From an uncultured Bacilli bacterium (lineage in GTDB: Bacteria > Bacillota_I > Bacilli_A > RF39 > UBA660), in assembly GCA_934141615.1 (NCBI GenBank), contig CAKPCM010000039.1, positions 1 through 8,333 of the forward strand: 8,333 nucleotides of DNA, given 5' to 3'. The position numbers were made by a program, and so were the translations under genes. Under the pieces are notes generated by a model. The model was not told the origin of the DNA, did no database searches, and worked only from the letters and a program-made list of their open reading frames with translations. Shown piece by piece: positions 1-6,121 of this stretch. Position 1 is the stretch's first letter, and every line of letters begins with the position of its first letter.

Positions 1-495
1 GAGTGGAATTATAAATTTGCAAAAAATGTAAAAGGATCAGATATAAATGCTCATGGTAAAGCAATAATAAATAGTGGCAATCTAGAATGGAATTATAAAT
101 TTGCAAGAGATATAATAGGAGCGGATGTAAGAGCTCATGGTAGAGTGATAATAAATAGTGGAGATCCAGAATTAAATTATATATTTGTAAGAGATGTAAA
201 AGGAGCAGATGTAAGAGCTCATGGTAAAGCAATAATAAATAGTGGAGATCCAGAATATAATTATAAGTTTGCAAGAGATATAATAGGAGCAGATGTAAGA
301 GCTCATGGTAGAGTGATAATAAATAGTGGAGATCCAGAATTAAATTATATATTTGTAAGAGATGTAAAAGGAGCAGATGTAAGAGCTCATGGTAAAGCAA
401 TAATAAATAGTGGAGATCCAGAATATAATTATAAATTTGCAAGAGATATAATAGGAGCAGATGTAAAGGCTCATGAACAAGTTGTATTTAAATAT
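1..495 (+). repeat. In-frame 84-bp tandem repeats, partly organised as a 168-bp higher-order repeat
   Basis: Units start at bases 76, 160, 244, 328 and 412, exactly 84 bp apart, after a partial unit at 1-75. Two variants alternate. Type A (160-243, 328-411) encodes GDPELNYIFVRD and GKAI. Type B (244-327, 412-495, and more distantly 76-159) encodes NYKFARDIIGADV. Bases 124-266 and 292-434 are identical over 143 bp at an offset of 168 bp, including synonymous sites. This points to recent duplication of an A+B pair or to gene conversion. The edge units (1-75 and 412-495) are more diverged, as is usual for the ends of a tandem array. Confidence 0.93.
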
Positions 496-594
496 GGTAA
501 TCAAATTGAATCAGAGCTAGAGTCATTGGATAATTATTTAGATGATGCTATAGCGTCTTCAGAAAAAGATGCTTCAAAAAGTATGACAAAGTAA
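1..594 (+). CDS. Tandem-repeat protein of unknown function (3' part; start lies upstream of the window)
   Basis: The reading frame is open from the first base and ends at TAA 592-594, giving 197 residues of the C-terminal part. A GTG at 145 could be taken as a start, but the same repeats continue in frame upstream, so the gene is 5'-truncated by the window edge. The protein is built of 28-residue units beginning at bases 76, 160, 244, 328 and 412, with a partial unit at 1-75 and a decayed one from 496. The unit core reads GDPE-x-NY-x-F-x-RD, then GAD-V-x-AHG, then two or three hydrophobic residues and NS. Each unit looks able to form two short helices, suggesting an alpha-solenoid (inference). 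An acidic, non-repetitive tail of about 30 residues (many E, D and S) closes the protein. No enzymatic motif is visible. From memory, similar GDPEY...FA.D..GAD repeats occur in phage and Bacillota proteins of unknown role; this was not checked. Confidence 0.85.
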   Translation, partial: EWNYKFAKNVKGSDINAHGKAIINSGNLEWNYKFARDIIGADVRAHGRVIINSGDPELNYIFVRDVKGADVRAHGKAIINSGDPEYNYKFARDIIGADVRAHGRVIINSGDPELNYIFVRDVKGADVRAHGKAIINSGDPEYNYKFARDIIGADVKAHEQVVFKYGNQIESELESLDNYLDDAIASSEKDASKSMTK

Positions 595-620
595 ATTGAT
601 AAATTATAATACTTTTATAG

Positions 621-644
621 AACTAGATTAAATCTAGTTTTTTT
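621..644 (+). terminator. Rho-independent terminator of the repeat-protein gene
   Basis: The arm AACTAGA (621-627) pairs perfectly with TCTAGTT (633-639) around a five-base loop. A T run covers 638-644. It lies 27 bases after the repeat gene's stop codon and separates that gene from rnc. Confidence 0.88.
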
Positions 645-652
645 GTTATAAT
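644..652 (+). promoter_or_regulatory. Extended -10 promoter for rnc-smc
   Basis: TG-T-TATAAT gives a perfect -10 hexamer (647-652) with the TG extension (644-645). The -35 position (about 624-629, TAGATT) is poor, as expected for an extended -10 promoter. The element begins inside the T run of the preceding terminator. The predicted transcript start (about 659) falls at the Shine-Dalgarno AGGTGAT (658-664), so the leader would be only about a dozen bases long. Confidence 0.7.
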
Positions 653-670
653 TTAGTAGGTGATAAAAAT

Positions 671-1351
671 ATGGAATTATTAGATAAATTTAATATTAAA
701 ACAAATAATATGCATATTTATGATACAGCCTTTTCACATTCATCATATTGTAATGAACATGACTCTTTAGAAGATTACCAAAGACTTGAGTTTTTAGGTG
801 ATAAAGTTTTAGATTTAATTATGAGTGATTATCTTTATAATAAGTTTGATTATGAAGAGGGAAAAATGACTAAAATAAGGTCAATGTATGTATGTGAAAA
901 TGCTTTATATGAATATGCTAAACTTTTAGATTTTCCTAAATATGTAAAAGTAGGAAAGGGAGAAGAAGCACAAGGTGGAAGATATAGGAAAGCAACACTT
1001 GCGGATATGTTTGAATCCTTTTTGGGAGCAGTGTACCTAGATCAAGGATATCCTAAGGCAAGGGAAATAGTGTATGATGTTGTTATTCCATTTATTGAAG
1101 ATAAACCAGAAACATTTTTTATGGATTATAAATCTAATTTACAAGAGATGGTTCAAACTACTAAAAAGTCAGTAACTTATGAACTTGTAAAAGAAGAAGG
1201 ACCAGCCCATGATAGAACTTTTACCATGAGCGTAATAGTAGATGGTATAGTACTAGGTACTGGAACTGCAAAATCTAAAAAAGAAGCAGAACAAGAGGCA
1301 GCTCATCACGCACTAGAGAAAAAAGCCTCTATAAGAAGGAGCGAAAGGTAA
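671..1351 (+). CDS. rnc: Ribonuclease III
   Basis: This is the double-strand-specific endoribonuclease that processes rRNA precursors and regulatory duplexes in the cytoplasm. At 226 residues it is full length for bacterial RNase III. The catalytic domain carries the signature RLEFLGDKVLDL (R38-L49) with metal ligands E40 and D44, and LADMFESFLGAVYLDQGY with D112 and E115. The EGKMT loop is at 63-67. A double-stranded-RNA-binding domain follows at about 152-218, starting DYKSNLQE and ending in a Lys/Ala-rich helix. The residue before the signature Arg is Gln37, where many bacterial enzymes have Glu. The start is supported by AGGTGAT six bases upstream. The TAA at 1349-1351 overlaps the smc ATG by one base, so the two are co-transcribed and probably translationally coupled. 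An rnc-smc order is typical of Bacillota. The usual upstream acyl-carrier-protein gene is absent here. Confidence 0.96.
   Translation: MELLDKFNIKTNNMHIYDTAFSHSSYCNEHDSLEDYQRLEFLGDKVLDLIMSDYLYNKFDYEEGKMTKIRSMYVCENALYEYAKLLDFPKYVKVGKGEEAQGGRYRKATLADMFESFLGAVYLDQGYPKAREIVYDVVIPFIEDKPETFFMDYKSNLQEMVQTTKKSVTYELVKEEGPAHDRTFTMSVIVDGIVLGTGTAKSKKEAEQEAAHHALEKKASIRRSER
1336..1341 (+). promoter_or_regulatory. Shine-Dalgarno of smc inside the end of rnc
   Basis: AAGGAG lies in the last rnc codons, nine bases before the smc ATG at 1351. It supports that start and the one-base TAATG overlap. Confidence 0.8.
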
Positions 1352-4311
1352 TGTATTTAAAGGAGATTCGTACATCAGGCTTTAAGTCGTTTGCGGAAAA
1401 AACTAAAATAGAACTTAACAAAGGAATAGCGGGTGTTGTAGGTCCAAACGGAAGTGGTAAAAGTAACATAGTAGATGCCGTACGCTGGGTATTAGGTGAG
1501 CAATCAGTTAAACAATTACGTGGTGAAGGCTTAATGAGTGACGTTATTTTTTCTGGTAGTAAATCAAGACGTGCAGCGCAGTCGGCCAGCGTAACCTTAG
1601 TGTTTGATAATACTGATAAATATTTACCGGTAGATTATACTGAAGTATCAATTAAAAGGTGTATTTATAAAACAGGTGAAAATGAGTATTACCTAAATAA
1701 CGAAAAGGTAAGACTAAAAGACATTCAAGATTTATTAGTTGATACGGGTGTTAACAAAGAGTCATTTAACATAATATCACAAGGTGATATAGGTGCGATC
1801 TTATCTAATAAACCAGAAGAGAGAAGAATAATATTTGAGTCTGCTGCAGGCACTTTAAAGTATAAGAAAAGAAAAGATGAAGCGTTAAGAAAACTAGATA
1901 GAACGCACGATAATATGTCTCGTGTAAACGATATTATATTGGAACTTGAAACTAGTATTGCACCATTAAAAAAACAAAGTAGTGATGCAAAAAAATACTT
2001 AGAAAATAAAAGTAAGTTAGACGAAGTTGAAGTATCTTTAATAGTAAGTGAAGTAGATAAGATAAATGCAGAATACCAACTAAATAAACATAAGATAAAC
2101 GAATTATCGGAAGATGTAATAAGATTAGAAAAAGATAGTAACGTCTCTTCATCAAAAGTAGAAGAACTAAAACTTATGCAAACTAAAAAAGAAGAAGAAC
2201 TATATAAAATGCAATCTCTTTTAACTAAAAAAGTAGAAGAAGCAAGAGATTTACTTGGTAAGAAAGACCTTATCGTAGAAAGACAAAAGTATGATGCTAA
2301 AGATAGTAAGGTTCACGAAAACATAGTTAATATAAAAGAGTCTATTTTGAAAAAAGAAAATGAAATGTTTGGTATTAAAAACACCATAGAAATATTAAAT
2401 AAAAAAGTAAATTCTATAGTCTTAAAATTAAATGAAAAAGAAGAAGAATTTATGAGTGTAAGAAAAAGCCATGATGATAACGAAAACATTTTAAATAAAC
2501 AAAACAGACTAGAAAACGAGACAAAATACAAAATTGAAATGTTAAAAAACGCAATTGAAAATAATTCCGCTCTTCCTTTTGCCGTTAAAAACGTTTTAGA
2601 TAATCCTAAACTTTCTGGTATTCATGGTGTTATAGGTGCCTTAGTTGAAACTGATAGAGAGTATACTACTGCAATATCAACTGCGCTTTCATCTTCTTCA
2701 AACTTTATAGTGTGTGATGATGAGTTTTGCGCTAAAGAAGCCATTAATTTCTTAAAGGTAAATAAATTTGGCAGAGCAACATTTTTCCCACTTAACATAA
2801 TAAAGAAAAGAGAAATCGATAGGGATACATATAGGATTTTAAAAGATTTAAGTGAGTTTATAGGTGTTGCATCAGATTTAGTAAGATATGAATCGACATA
2901 TGATAACATAATAAAAAATCAACTTGGAACAACCATAGTAGTTAGTGATATAGATAGTGCGAATAAAGTAGCAAGAAAAATAAATTATAGGTACAAAATA
3001 GTTACCTTAGATGGAGAATTACTTCATCAAGGAGGTTCTTTAACCGGAGGAAATGCAAGGCAAACATCTAATTTGATAACTCAAAAGCATGATTTAGAAG
3101 ATAGCTTAAAATATCTAAATAGCGTCCAAATTAAAAGAGCAGAAATAGAAGAGGCTATAAATAAAAATGATGATTTGTACAAGACGGTTTTAGAAGAAAG
3201 AAATAAATTATTAGAAGAAAAGACAAATTATGAAATATCACTTAAGTTTGAGTCCGAAAGGTATAAGTTATTTTCTGAGGACTTAGAAAAACTAAAAACA
3301 GAAAGTAAAACTTTAGATGAACTAGAAAGTGGAGCACTTTCTAAAGAAGAAGAAAAAATAGTAGAAGAATACTATGAAAAAGAAAAGGAAAAAAATGAAT
3401 TATCGCTTAAGATTGATTCGTTAAAATCAGAGATAACGGATTATAAAGATACCATATTTACCATGGAAAAGAATAATAAATTAAATAACCAAGAATATTA
3501 TGCCAAAACAAAAGAACTAAAAGATTTAGAAATAAAGGTAAATAGAGCAGACGTTATGTTAGATAACTTACTTAATACATTAACAGAAGATTATTCTATG
3601 ACTTTTGAAAAGGCTAAGGCTAATTATTTCCTTGATATGGATCCTAAAGAAGCAAGAGAAATCGTAGATAAATGTAAAGCTGAAATTAAAAAATTAGGCG
3701 ACGTAAACGTAGGAGCAATAGAAGAGTATGAAAGGGTTTCTGAAAGGTACAAATTTTTAACAGCACAAAAATCTGACTTAGAAAAAGCTGAAGATACCAT
3801 TTTAGAAATAATCAAAGAATTAGATGGCATAATGAAAGAAAAGTTCTTAGAAACTTTTGATGTTATTAAAGTTAAGTTTAAAGAAGTATTTAAAAAGTTA
3901 TTTCAAGGTGGTGATGCATCTTTAACACTTACTAATCCAGAAGATGTTTTAACAACTGGTATAGATATTAAAGCGCTACCACCAGGAAAAACACTAAAAC
4001 ATATTTCGCTTTTATCAGGTGGTGAAAAAACATTAACCGCAATATCACTTTTATTTGCAATATTAGAGACAAGACCAGTTCCATTTTGCATTTTAGATGA
4101 GGTTGAAGCAGCACTTGATGAAGTAAACGTAGATAACTTTGGAAAATTCTTAAATGAATTTAAAAATAAAACACAATTTATTGTAATTACCCATAAAAAG
4201 AAAACAATGGAATACGCTGATGTTTTATATGGTATTACAATGCAAGAGTCTGGTGTATCTAAACTTGTAAGTGTAAAGTTAGAAGATATAAAAGATGACA
4301 AGGAAAGTTAA
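1351..4311 (+). CDS. smc: Chromosome segregation protein SMC, short-arm form
   Basis: This is the ATPase core of the bacterial condensin, which dimerises at its hinge and compacts and segregates the chromosome, normally with ScpA and ScpB (not in this window). The N-terminal head has the conserved GFKSFA start and a Walker A, GPNGSGKS, at 31-38. A first coiled coil rich in K, E and L follows. The hinge spans about 420-570, beginning GIHGVIGALVETD and ending with the Gly-rich GGSLTGGNAR. A second coiled coil leads to the C-terminal head, with ABC signature LLSGGEK (887-893) and Walker B FCILDEVEAALDE (912-924). The length, 986 residues, is about 200 less than Bacillus SMC but near mollicute SMCs. 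Both heads and the hinge are intact, so the shortening lies in the coiled-coil arms. No promoter is visible before it, so it depends on the rnc transcript. The next gene has its own promoter, whereas ftsY often follows smc in relatives. Confidence 0.97.
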   Translation: MYLKEIRTSGFKSFAEKTKIELNKGIAGVVGPNGSGKSNIVDAVRWVLGEQSVKQLRGEGLMSDVIFSGSKSRRAAQSASVTLVFDNTDKYLPVDYTEVSIKRCIYKTGENEYYLNNEKVRLKDIQDLLVDTGVNKESFNIISQGDIGAILSNKPEERRIIFESAAGTLKYKKRKDEALRKLDRTHDNMSRVNDIILELETSIAPLKKQSSDAKKYLENKSKLDEVEVSLIVSEVDKINAEYQLNKHKINELSEDVIRLEKDSNVSSSKVEELKLMQTKKEEELYKMQSLLTKKVEEARDLLGKKDLIVERQKYDAKDSKVHENIVNIKESILKKENEMFGIKNTIEILNKKVNSIVLKLNEKEEEFMSVRKSHDDNENILNKQNRLENETKYKIEMLKNAIENNSALPFAVKNVLDNPKLSGIHGVIGALVETDREYTTAISTALSSSSNFIVCDDEFCAKEAINFLKVNKFGRATFFPLNIIKKREIDRDTYRILKDLSEFIGVASDLVRYESTYDNIIKNQLGTTIVVSDIDSANKVARKINYRYKIVTLDGELLHQGGSLTGGNARQTSNLITQKHDLEDSLKYLNSVQIKRAEIEEAINKNDDLYKTVLEERNKLLEEKTNYEISLKFESERYKLFSEDLEKLKTESKTLDELESGALSKEEEKIVEEYYEKEKEKNELSLKIDSLKSEITDYKDTIFTMEKNNKLNNQEYYAKTKELKDLEIKVNRADVMLDNLLNTLTEDYSMTFEKAKANYFLDMDPKEAREIVDKCKAEIKKLGDVNVGAIEEYERVSERYKFLTAQKSDLEKAEDTILEIIKELDGIMKEKFLETFDVIKVKFKEVFKKLFQGGDASLTLTNPEDVLTTGIDIKALPPGKTLKHISLLSGGEKTLTAISLLFAILETRPVPFCILDEVEAALDEVNVDNFGKFLNEFKNKTQFIVITHKKKTMEYADVLYGITMQESGVSKLVSVKLEDIKDDKES

Positions 4312-4315
4312 TTTG

Positions 4316-4345
4316 TTGACCAATTAGCATTTAAACTGGTATACT
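4316..4345 (+). promoter_or_regulatory. Sigma-A type promoter for the zinc-ribbon DUF4190 gene
   Basis: TTGACC (-35, 4316-4321) is followed after 18 bases by TATACT (-10, 4340-4345), with a TG extension at 4337-4338. It starts five bases after the smc stop codon. This is the best complete promoter in the window. The predicted start near 4352 precedes the ribosome binding site AAAGGAG (4358-4364). Confidence 0.82.
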
Positions 4346-4350
4346 AATTG
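4321..4350. promoter_or_regulatory. Possible operator: inverted repeat spanning the promoter
   Basis: CAATTAG (4321-4327) and CTAATTG (4344-4350) are exact reverse complements separated by 16 bases. One arm begins at the last base of the -35 box; the other overlaps the last two bases of the -10. No T run follows, so it is not an intrinsic terminator. A dimeric regulator could bind here (inference), but in AT-rich DNA a chance match is possible. Confidence 0.35.
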
Positions 4351-4372
4351 ATATAAGAAAGGAGTTTATGTT

Positions 4373-4825
4373 ATGGCTAAATTTTGCAGAGAGTGTGGAA
4401 AAGAATTAGAAGAGGAAAGTAAATTCTGTAAGAATTGTGGTACAAAAATAGAAGAAGAAAAAACAGAAGAGGCTAACACATCAAGTGAAAATACTAATGA
4501 AAGTACATCTAGTAACGCAAGTACAAACGTAACTTATAACCAAACTTACGTAACTAAAAAGAGTAATGGTATGGCAATTGCAGGATTTGTAATATCACTT
4601 GTTTCACTTTTATGTTGTGGATATTCGTCTTGGTTAGGATTAATTTTCTCTATAATTGGACTTGTTAATGCTAATAAAAATGAAGGTGAAGGAAAAGGAC
4701 TTGCGATAGCAGGTATTGTAATTAGTTCGATATTACTTATACTAATTGTATTATTAACTATATTTGGAGTTATGGCATCTGTTACTGATAATGTCTCTTC
4801 TAACTTAAATTTACCAACATATTAA
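4373..4825 (+). CDS. Zinc-ribbon membrane protein with a DUF4190-type domain
   Basis: The protein has 150 residues. Residues 1-27 form a zinc ribbon with two CxxC knuckles (C5/C8 and C19/C22) in the pattern FCRECGKEL and FCKNCGTKI, as in the many small proteins annotated zinc-ribbon domain-containing. A polar linker rich in S, T, N and E covers about 28-62. The C-terminal half is a membrane domain: MAIAGFVISLVSLL starts at 67, and a second copy-like segment, GLAIAGIVISSILL, starts at about 109. A short charged loop (NKNEGEGKG) lies between them. The repeated G-x-AIAG-x-VIS pattern is typical of DUF4190. Topology would put the ribbon on one side of the membrane with a helical hairpin after it. 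The molecular function is unknown. Its ATG lies eight bases after AAAGGAG; another ATG at 4368 is out of frame. It has its own promoter and terminator. The DUF2752 gene downstream may be a functional partner (inference). Confidence 0.85.
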   Translation: MAKFCRECGKELEEESKFCKNCGTKIEEEKTEEANTSSENTNESTSSNASTNVTYNQTYVTKKSNGMAIAGFVISLVSLLCCGYSSWLGLIFSIIGLVNANKNEGEGKGLAIAGIVISSILLILIVLLTIFGVMASVTDNVSSNLNLPTY

Positions 4826-4849
4826 ACTATGATAATTCATAGTTTTTTT
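4825..4849 (+). terminator. Rho-independent terminator after the DUF4190 gene
   Basis: AACTATGA (4825-4832) pairs perfectly with TCATAGTT (4837-4844) around the loop TAAT. A T run extends to 4849. The first base of the stem is the last base of the TAA stop codon, and the next gene starts only nine bases after the T run. Confidence 0.85.
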
Positions 4850-4857
4850 AGAATAAT

Positions 4858-5238
4858 ATGAGAAAAAGAATATTAAACGTACTAATAGGAGTTATTTTAC
4901 TTTCACTTTTATTACTAATTACAATTAAAGTACTTGATCTTATACATTTTAAATGTATATTTAGAAAATTATTTAATATTTACTGTGCGGGATGTGGTAC
5001 AACTAGAATGATAAAATGTATTTTGCACCTTAAATTTAAAAAAGCATTTATGTATAATCCATTTGTGTTTATCTTACTAATTTTATTTTTGATATACTTA
5101 ATTTATTTTATAGTACTTTACGTAACAACTGGTAAGAAGGCATTTTTGAATTATAAAATATTAATAGTGTTAGCTATAACATTGTTAATTTATATGTTAC
5201 TTAGAAACATACCACAATTATATTTTTTAAGACCATGA
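4858..5238 (+). CDS. DUF2752 family membrane protein
   Basis: A 126-residue, very hydrophobic protein with about three membrane segments (roughly 5-25, 68-92 and 100-118). Its diagnostic motif is CAGCGTTR (43-50), followed by a short basic stretch and YNP (66-68). This matches DUF2752, where C-x-GCG-x-TR and NP are the conserved features. The biochemical role of the family is not established; the two close cysteines could bind metal or form a redox pair (inference). The start is uncertain. An in-frame TAG at 4849-4851 rules out anything much upstream, and 4858 is the only ATG, but no Shine-Dalgarno precedes it. The gene also lies directly behind a terminator, so it may be expressed at a low level by read-through. 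It ends in TGA, the only TGA stop in the window, which argues against UGA being read as Trp. Confidence 0.8.
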   Translation: MRKRILNVLIGVILLSLLLLITIKVLDLIHFKCIFRKLFNIYCAGCGTTRMIKCILHLKFKKAFMYNPFVFILLILFLIYLIYFIVLYVTTGKKAFLNYKILIVLAITLLIYMLLRNIPQLYFLRP

Positions 5239-5266
5239 AAAAAGCAGGATGTTAAATCCTGTTTTT
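5239..5266. terminator. Bidirectional terminator between convergent DUF2752 and def genes
   Basis: CAGGAT (5245-5250) pairs with ATCCTG (5256-5261) around GTTAA, and flanking A and T runs can extend the stem. T follows on the plus strand (5262-5266). The A run at 5238-5243 becomes a T run on the minus strand. It therefore serves both converging genes; its T tract overlaps the def stop codon. Confidence 0.85.
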
Positions 5267-5813
5267 ATATCGGTCTATATTTGTCAGCGTCTTTAAAAGG
5301 ATTTTTCTTATCAATTTTATCAAAGAATAAAATTCCTTCTAAATGATCCATTTCATGTTGAACGCAAACTGCTAAATCTTCTCTAAGACGCATGGTAAAT
5401 TTATTTCCGTTTATATCATATGCTTCAACCGTTACCCTTGCATACCTTGGAATTATTCCTACAACTTCACGGTTAACGCTAAGACATCCTTCACCTTGCT
5501 CAACGTATATCTTCTCAGTACTATTACTAATTATTTTCGGATTTGCAAAGAAGTAGTTTTTAAACGTTCCATCATCTTTTTCTTCAACTATTACGAACCA
5601 TCTTTTTAAAATTCCTATTTGAACGGCACTCATTCCCCAACCAGCTCTTAAGTTATACTTTTTTGCATATTCTTCAATTTGACTATATTTTAAATAGGTC
5701 ATAACATCATCAATAGTATCTTTTTCTTCCTTACTAAGTGGGAAAGTAACTTCTTTACTTATCATTCTTAATCTTTTATCTTTTTCATCTAATATTTTAA
5801 AATTTCTAAACAT
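5265..5813 (-). CDS. def: Peptide deformylase (type II)
   Basis: This enzyme removes the formyl group from the N-terminal formyl-methionine of new proteins at the ribosome, using a bound metal ion (usually Fe2+). All three family motifs are present in the 182 residues. Motif I is GWGMSAVQIG (58-67, canonical G-x-G-LAA-x-Q-x-G, with Ser62 replacing an Ala). Motif II is EGCLS (108-112), with C110 as metal ligand. Motif III is QHEMDHLEG (152-160), with ligands H153 and H157 and catalytic E154. The length and the long insertion between motifs I and II fit the Gram-positive type II class. The start is supported by GGTGAT (5822-5817 on the minus strand), three bases before the ATG. It is a single-gene unit here, separated from the upstream minus-strand gene by a terminator and having its own promoter. 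The usual partner gene, methionyl-tRNA formyltransferase, is not in view. Confidence 0.96.
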   Translation of the reverse strand: MFRNFKILDEKDKRLRMISKEVTFPLSKEEKDTIDDVMTYLKYSQIEEYAKKYNLRAGWGMSAVQIGILKRWFVIVEEKDDGTFKNYFFANPKIISNSTEKIYVEQGEGCLSVNREVVGIIPRYARVTVEAYDINGNKFTMRLREDLAVCVQHEMDHLEGILFFDKIDKKNPFKDADKYRPI

Positions 5814-5841
5814 AATATCACCACACTTCTAAACACAAGTT

Positions 5842-5870
5842 ATTCTACCATAAAAAAAGAGGAAAGTAAA
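5842..5870 (-). promoter_or_regulatory. Promoter for def
   Basis: On the minus strand, TTTACT (5870-5865) is followed after 17 bases by TAGAAT (5847-5842), with a TGG extension directly before it. The -35 box lies inside the terminator hairpin of the YjcZ-like gene, so terminator and promoter overlap physically. The predicted start (near 5835) leaves a leader of about 20 bases. Confidence 0.65.
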
Positions 5871-5877
5871 ACTTTCC
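5852..5877 (-). terminator. Rho-independent terminator of the YjcZ-like gene
   Basis: GGAAAGT (5861-5867) and ACTTTCC (5871-5877) are perfect reverse complements around a three-base loop. Read on the minus strand the stem is followed by TC and seven T residues (5858-5852). The stem starts immediately after the stop codon of the gene at 5878-6051. Confidence 0.88.
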
Positions 5878-6051
5878 TTAGTTATTTCCAAACCATCTAG
5901 CACCAATAACTATAACAAGTAAGATAAATAGAACTAATATGATAGCAGCTCCATATCCAGTTCCTTGGTTTGCGTTATATTGTGGATACATATATCCTCC
6001 ACAGCAAGGAGAATTATATCCGTATCCGCCTTGATATCCATAATAGTACAT
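5878..6051 (-). CDS. Tiny membrane protein, YjcZ-like family
   Basis: This is a 57-residue reading frame running from ATG (6051-6049) to TAA (5880-5878). Residues 1-34 are rich in Gly and Tyr, with a CC pair at 16-17 (MYYYGYQGGYGY, then PCCGGYMYP). A single membrane segment follows at about 35-51, GYGAAIILVLFILLVIVIG, and a short ARWFGNN end. The combination of a Gly/Tyr-rich head and a VLFILLxIVxGA helix matches the tiny YjcZ-type proteins of Bacilli, often labelled sporulation proteins although their role is unclear. Support for a real gene is strong: AAAAGGAGG lies eight bases before the ATG (6068-6060), and a perfect terminator follows directly. A promoter is less clear; TATAGT (6083-6078, minus strand) is the best -10 candidate. 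It is transcribed divergently from ftsW. The role in this organism is unknown. Confidence 0.82.
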   Translation of the reverse strand: MYYYGYQGGYGYNSPCCGGYMYPQYNANQGTGYGAAIILVLFILLVIVIGARWFGNN

Positions 6052-6105
6052 AAGTTTTGCCTCCTTTTAATTTGTCTACTATAGTTTACTCTAAATGTAA
6101 ATAAT

Positions 6106-6121
6106 GTGTTATATAAAACAC
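6106..6121. promoter_or_regulatory. Inverted repeat in the divergent YjcZ-like / ftsW intergenic region
   Basis: GTGTT (6106-6110) and AACAC (6117-6121) are reverse complements around ATATAA. A second small dyad, TTTAC (6085-6089) / GTAAA (6097-6101), lies nearby. Neither is followed by a T run suited to termination. They could be regulator sites for the two divergent genes, but the arms are only five bases long and the DNA is AT-rich. Confidence 0.25.

Noticed and set aside
145..147. GTG as the start of the repeat protein
   Set aside because: The same repeat units continue in frame back to base 1 and there is no ribosome binding site before the GTG, so the true start is outside the window.
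1..495. Regularly spaced direct repeats resembling a CRISPR array
   Set aside because: The period is 84 bp with no unique spacers, and the repeats are one continuous reading frame with protein-level conservation.
779..781. Gln37 in RNase III where many bacterial enzymes have Glu, as a sign of lost activity
   Set aside because: The essential ligands E40, D44, D112 and E115 are all present, and YQRLEFLGD also occurs in other active RNase III family enzymes, including Dicer-type domains.
1952..4301. Several minus-strand open frames of 67-132 codons inside smc
   Set aside because: They are antisense shadows of a well-supported SMC gene, with low-complexity Ser/Leu/Phe translations and no ribosome binding sites.
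4764..4792. Promoter-like TTGGAG, 17 bases, GATAAT near the end of the DUF4190 gene
   Set aside because: It lies upstream of the terminator at 4825-4849, so it would not help the DUF2752 gene, and such matches are common by chance in AT-rich coding DNA.
5236..5256. Possible reading of TGA as Trp (mycoplasma code), given the mollicute-like SMC length
   Set aside because: Trp is encoded by TGG in smc, def and the ZIP gene, and the TGA ends the DUF2752 protein at a natural point just before a terminator.
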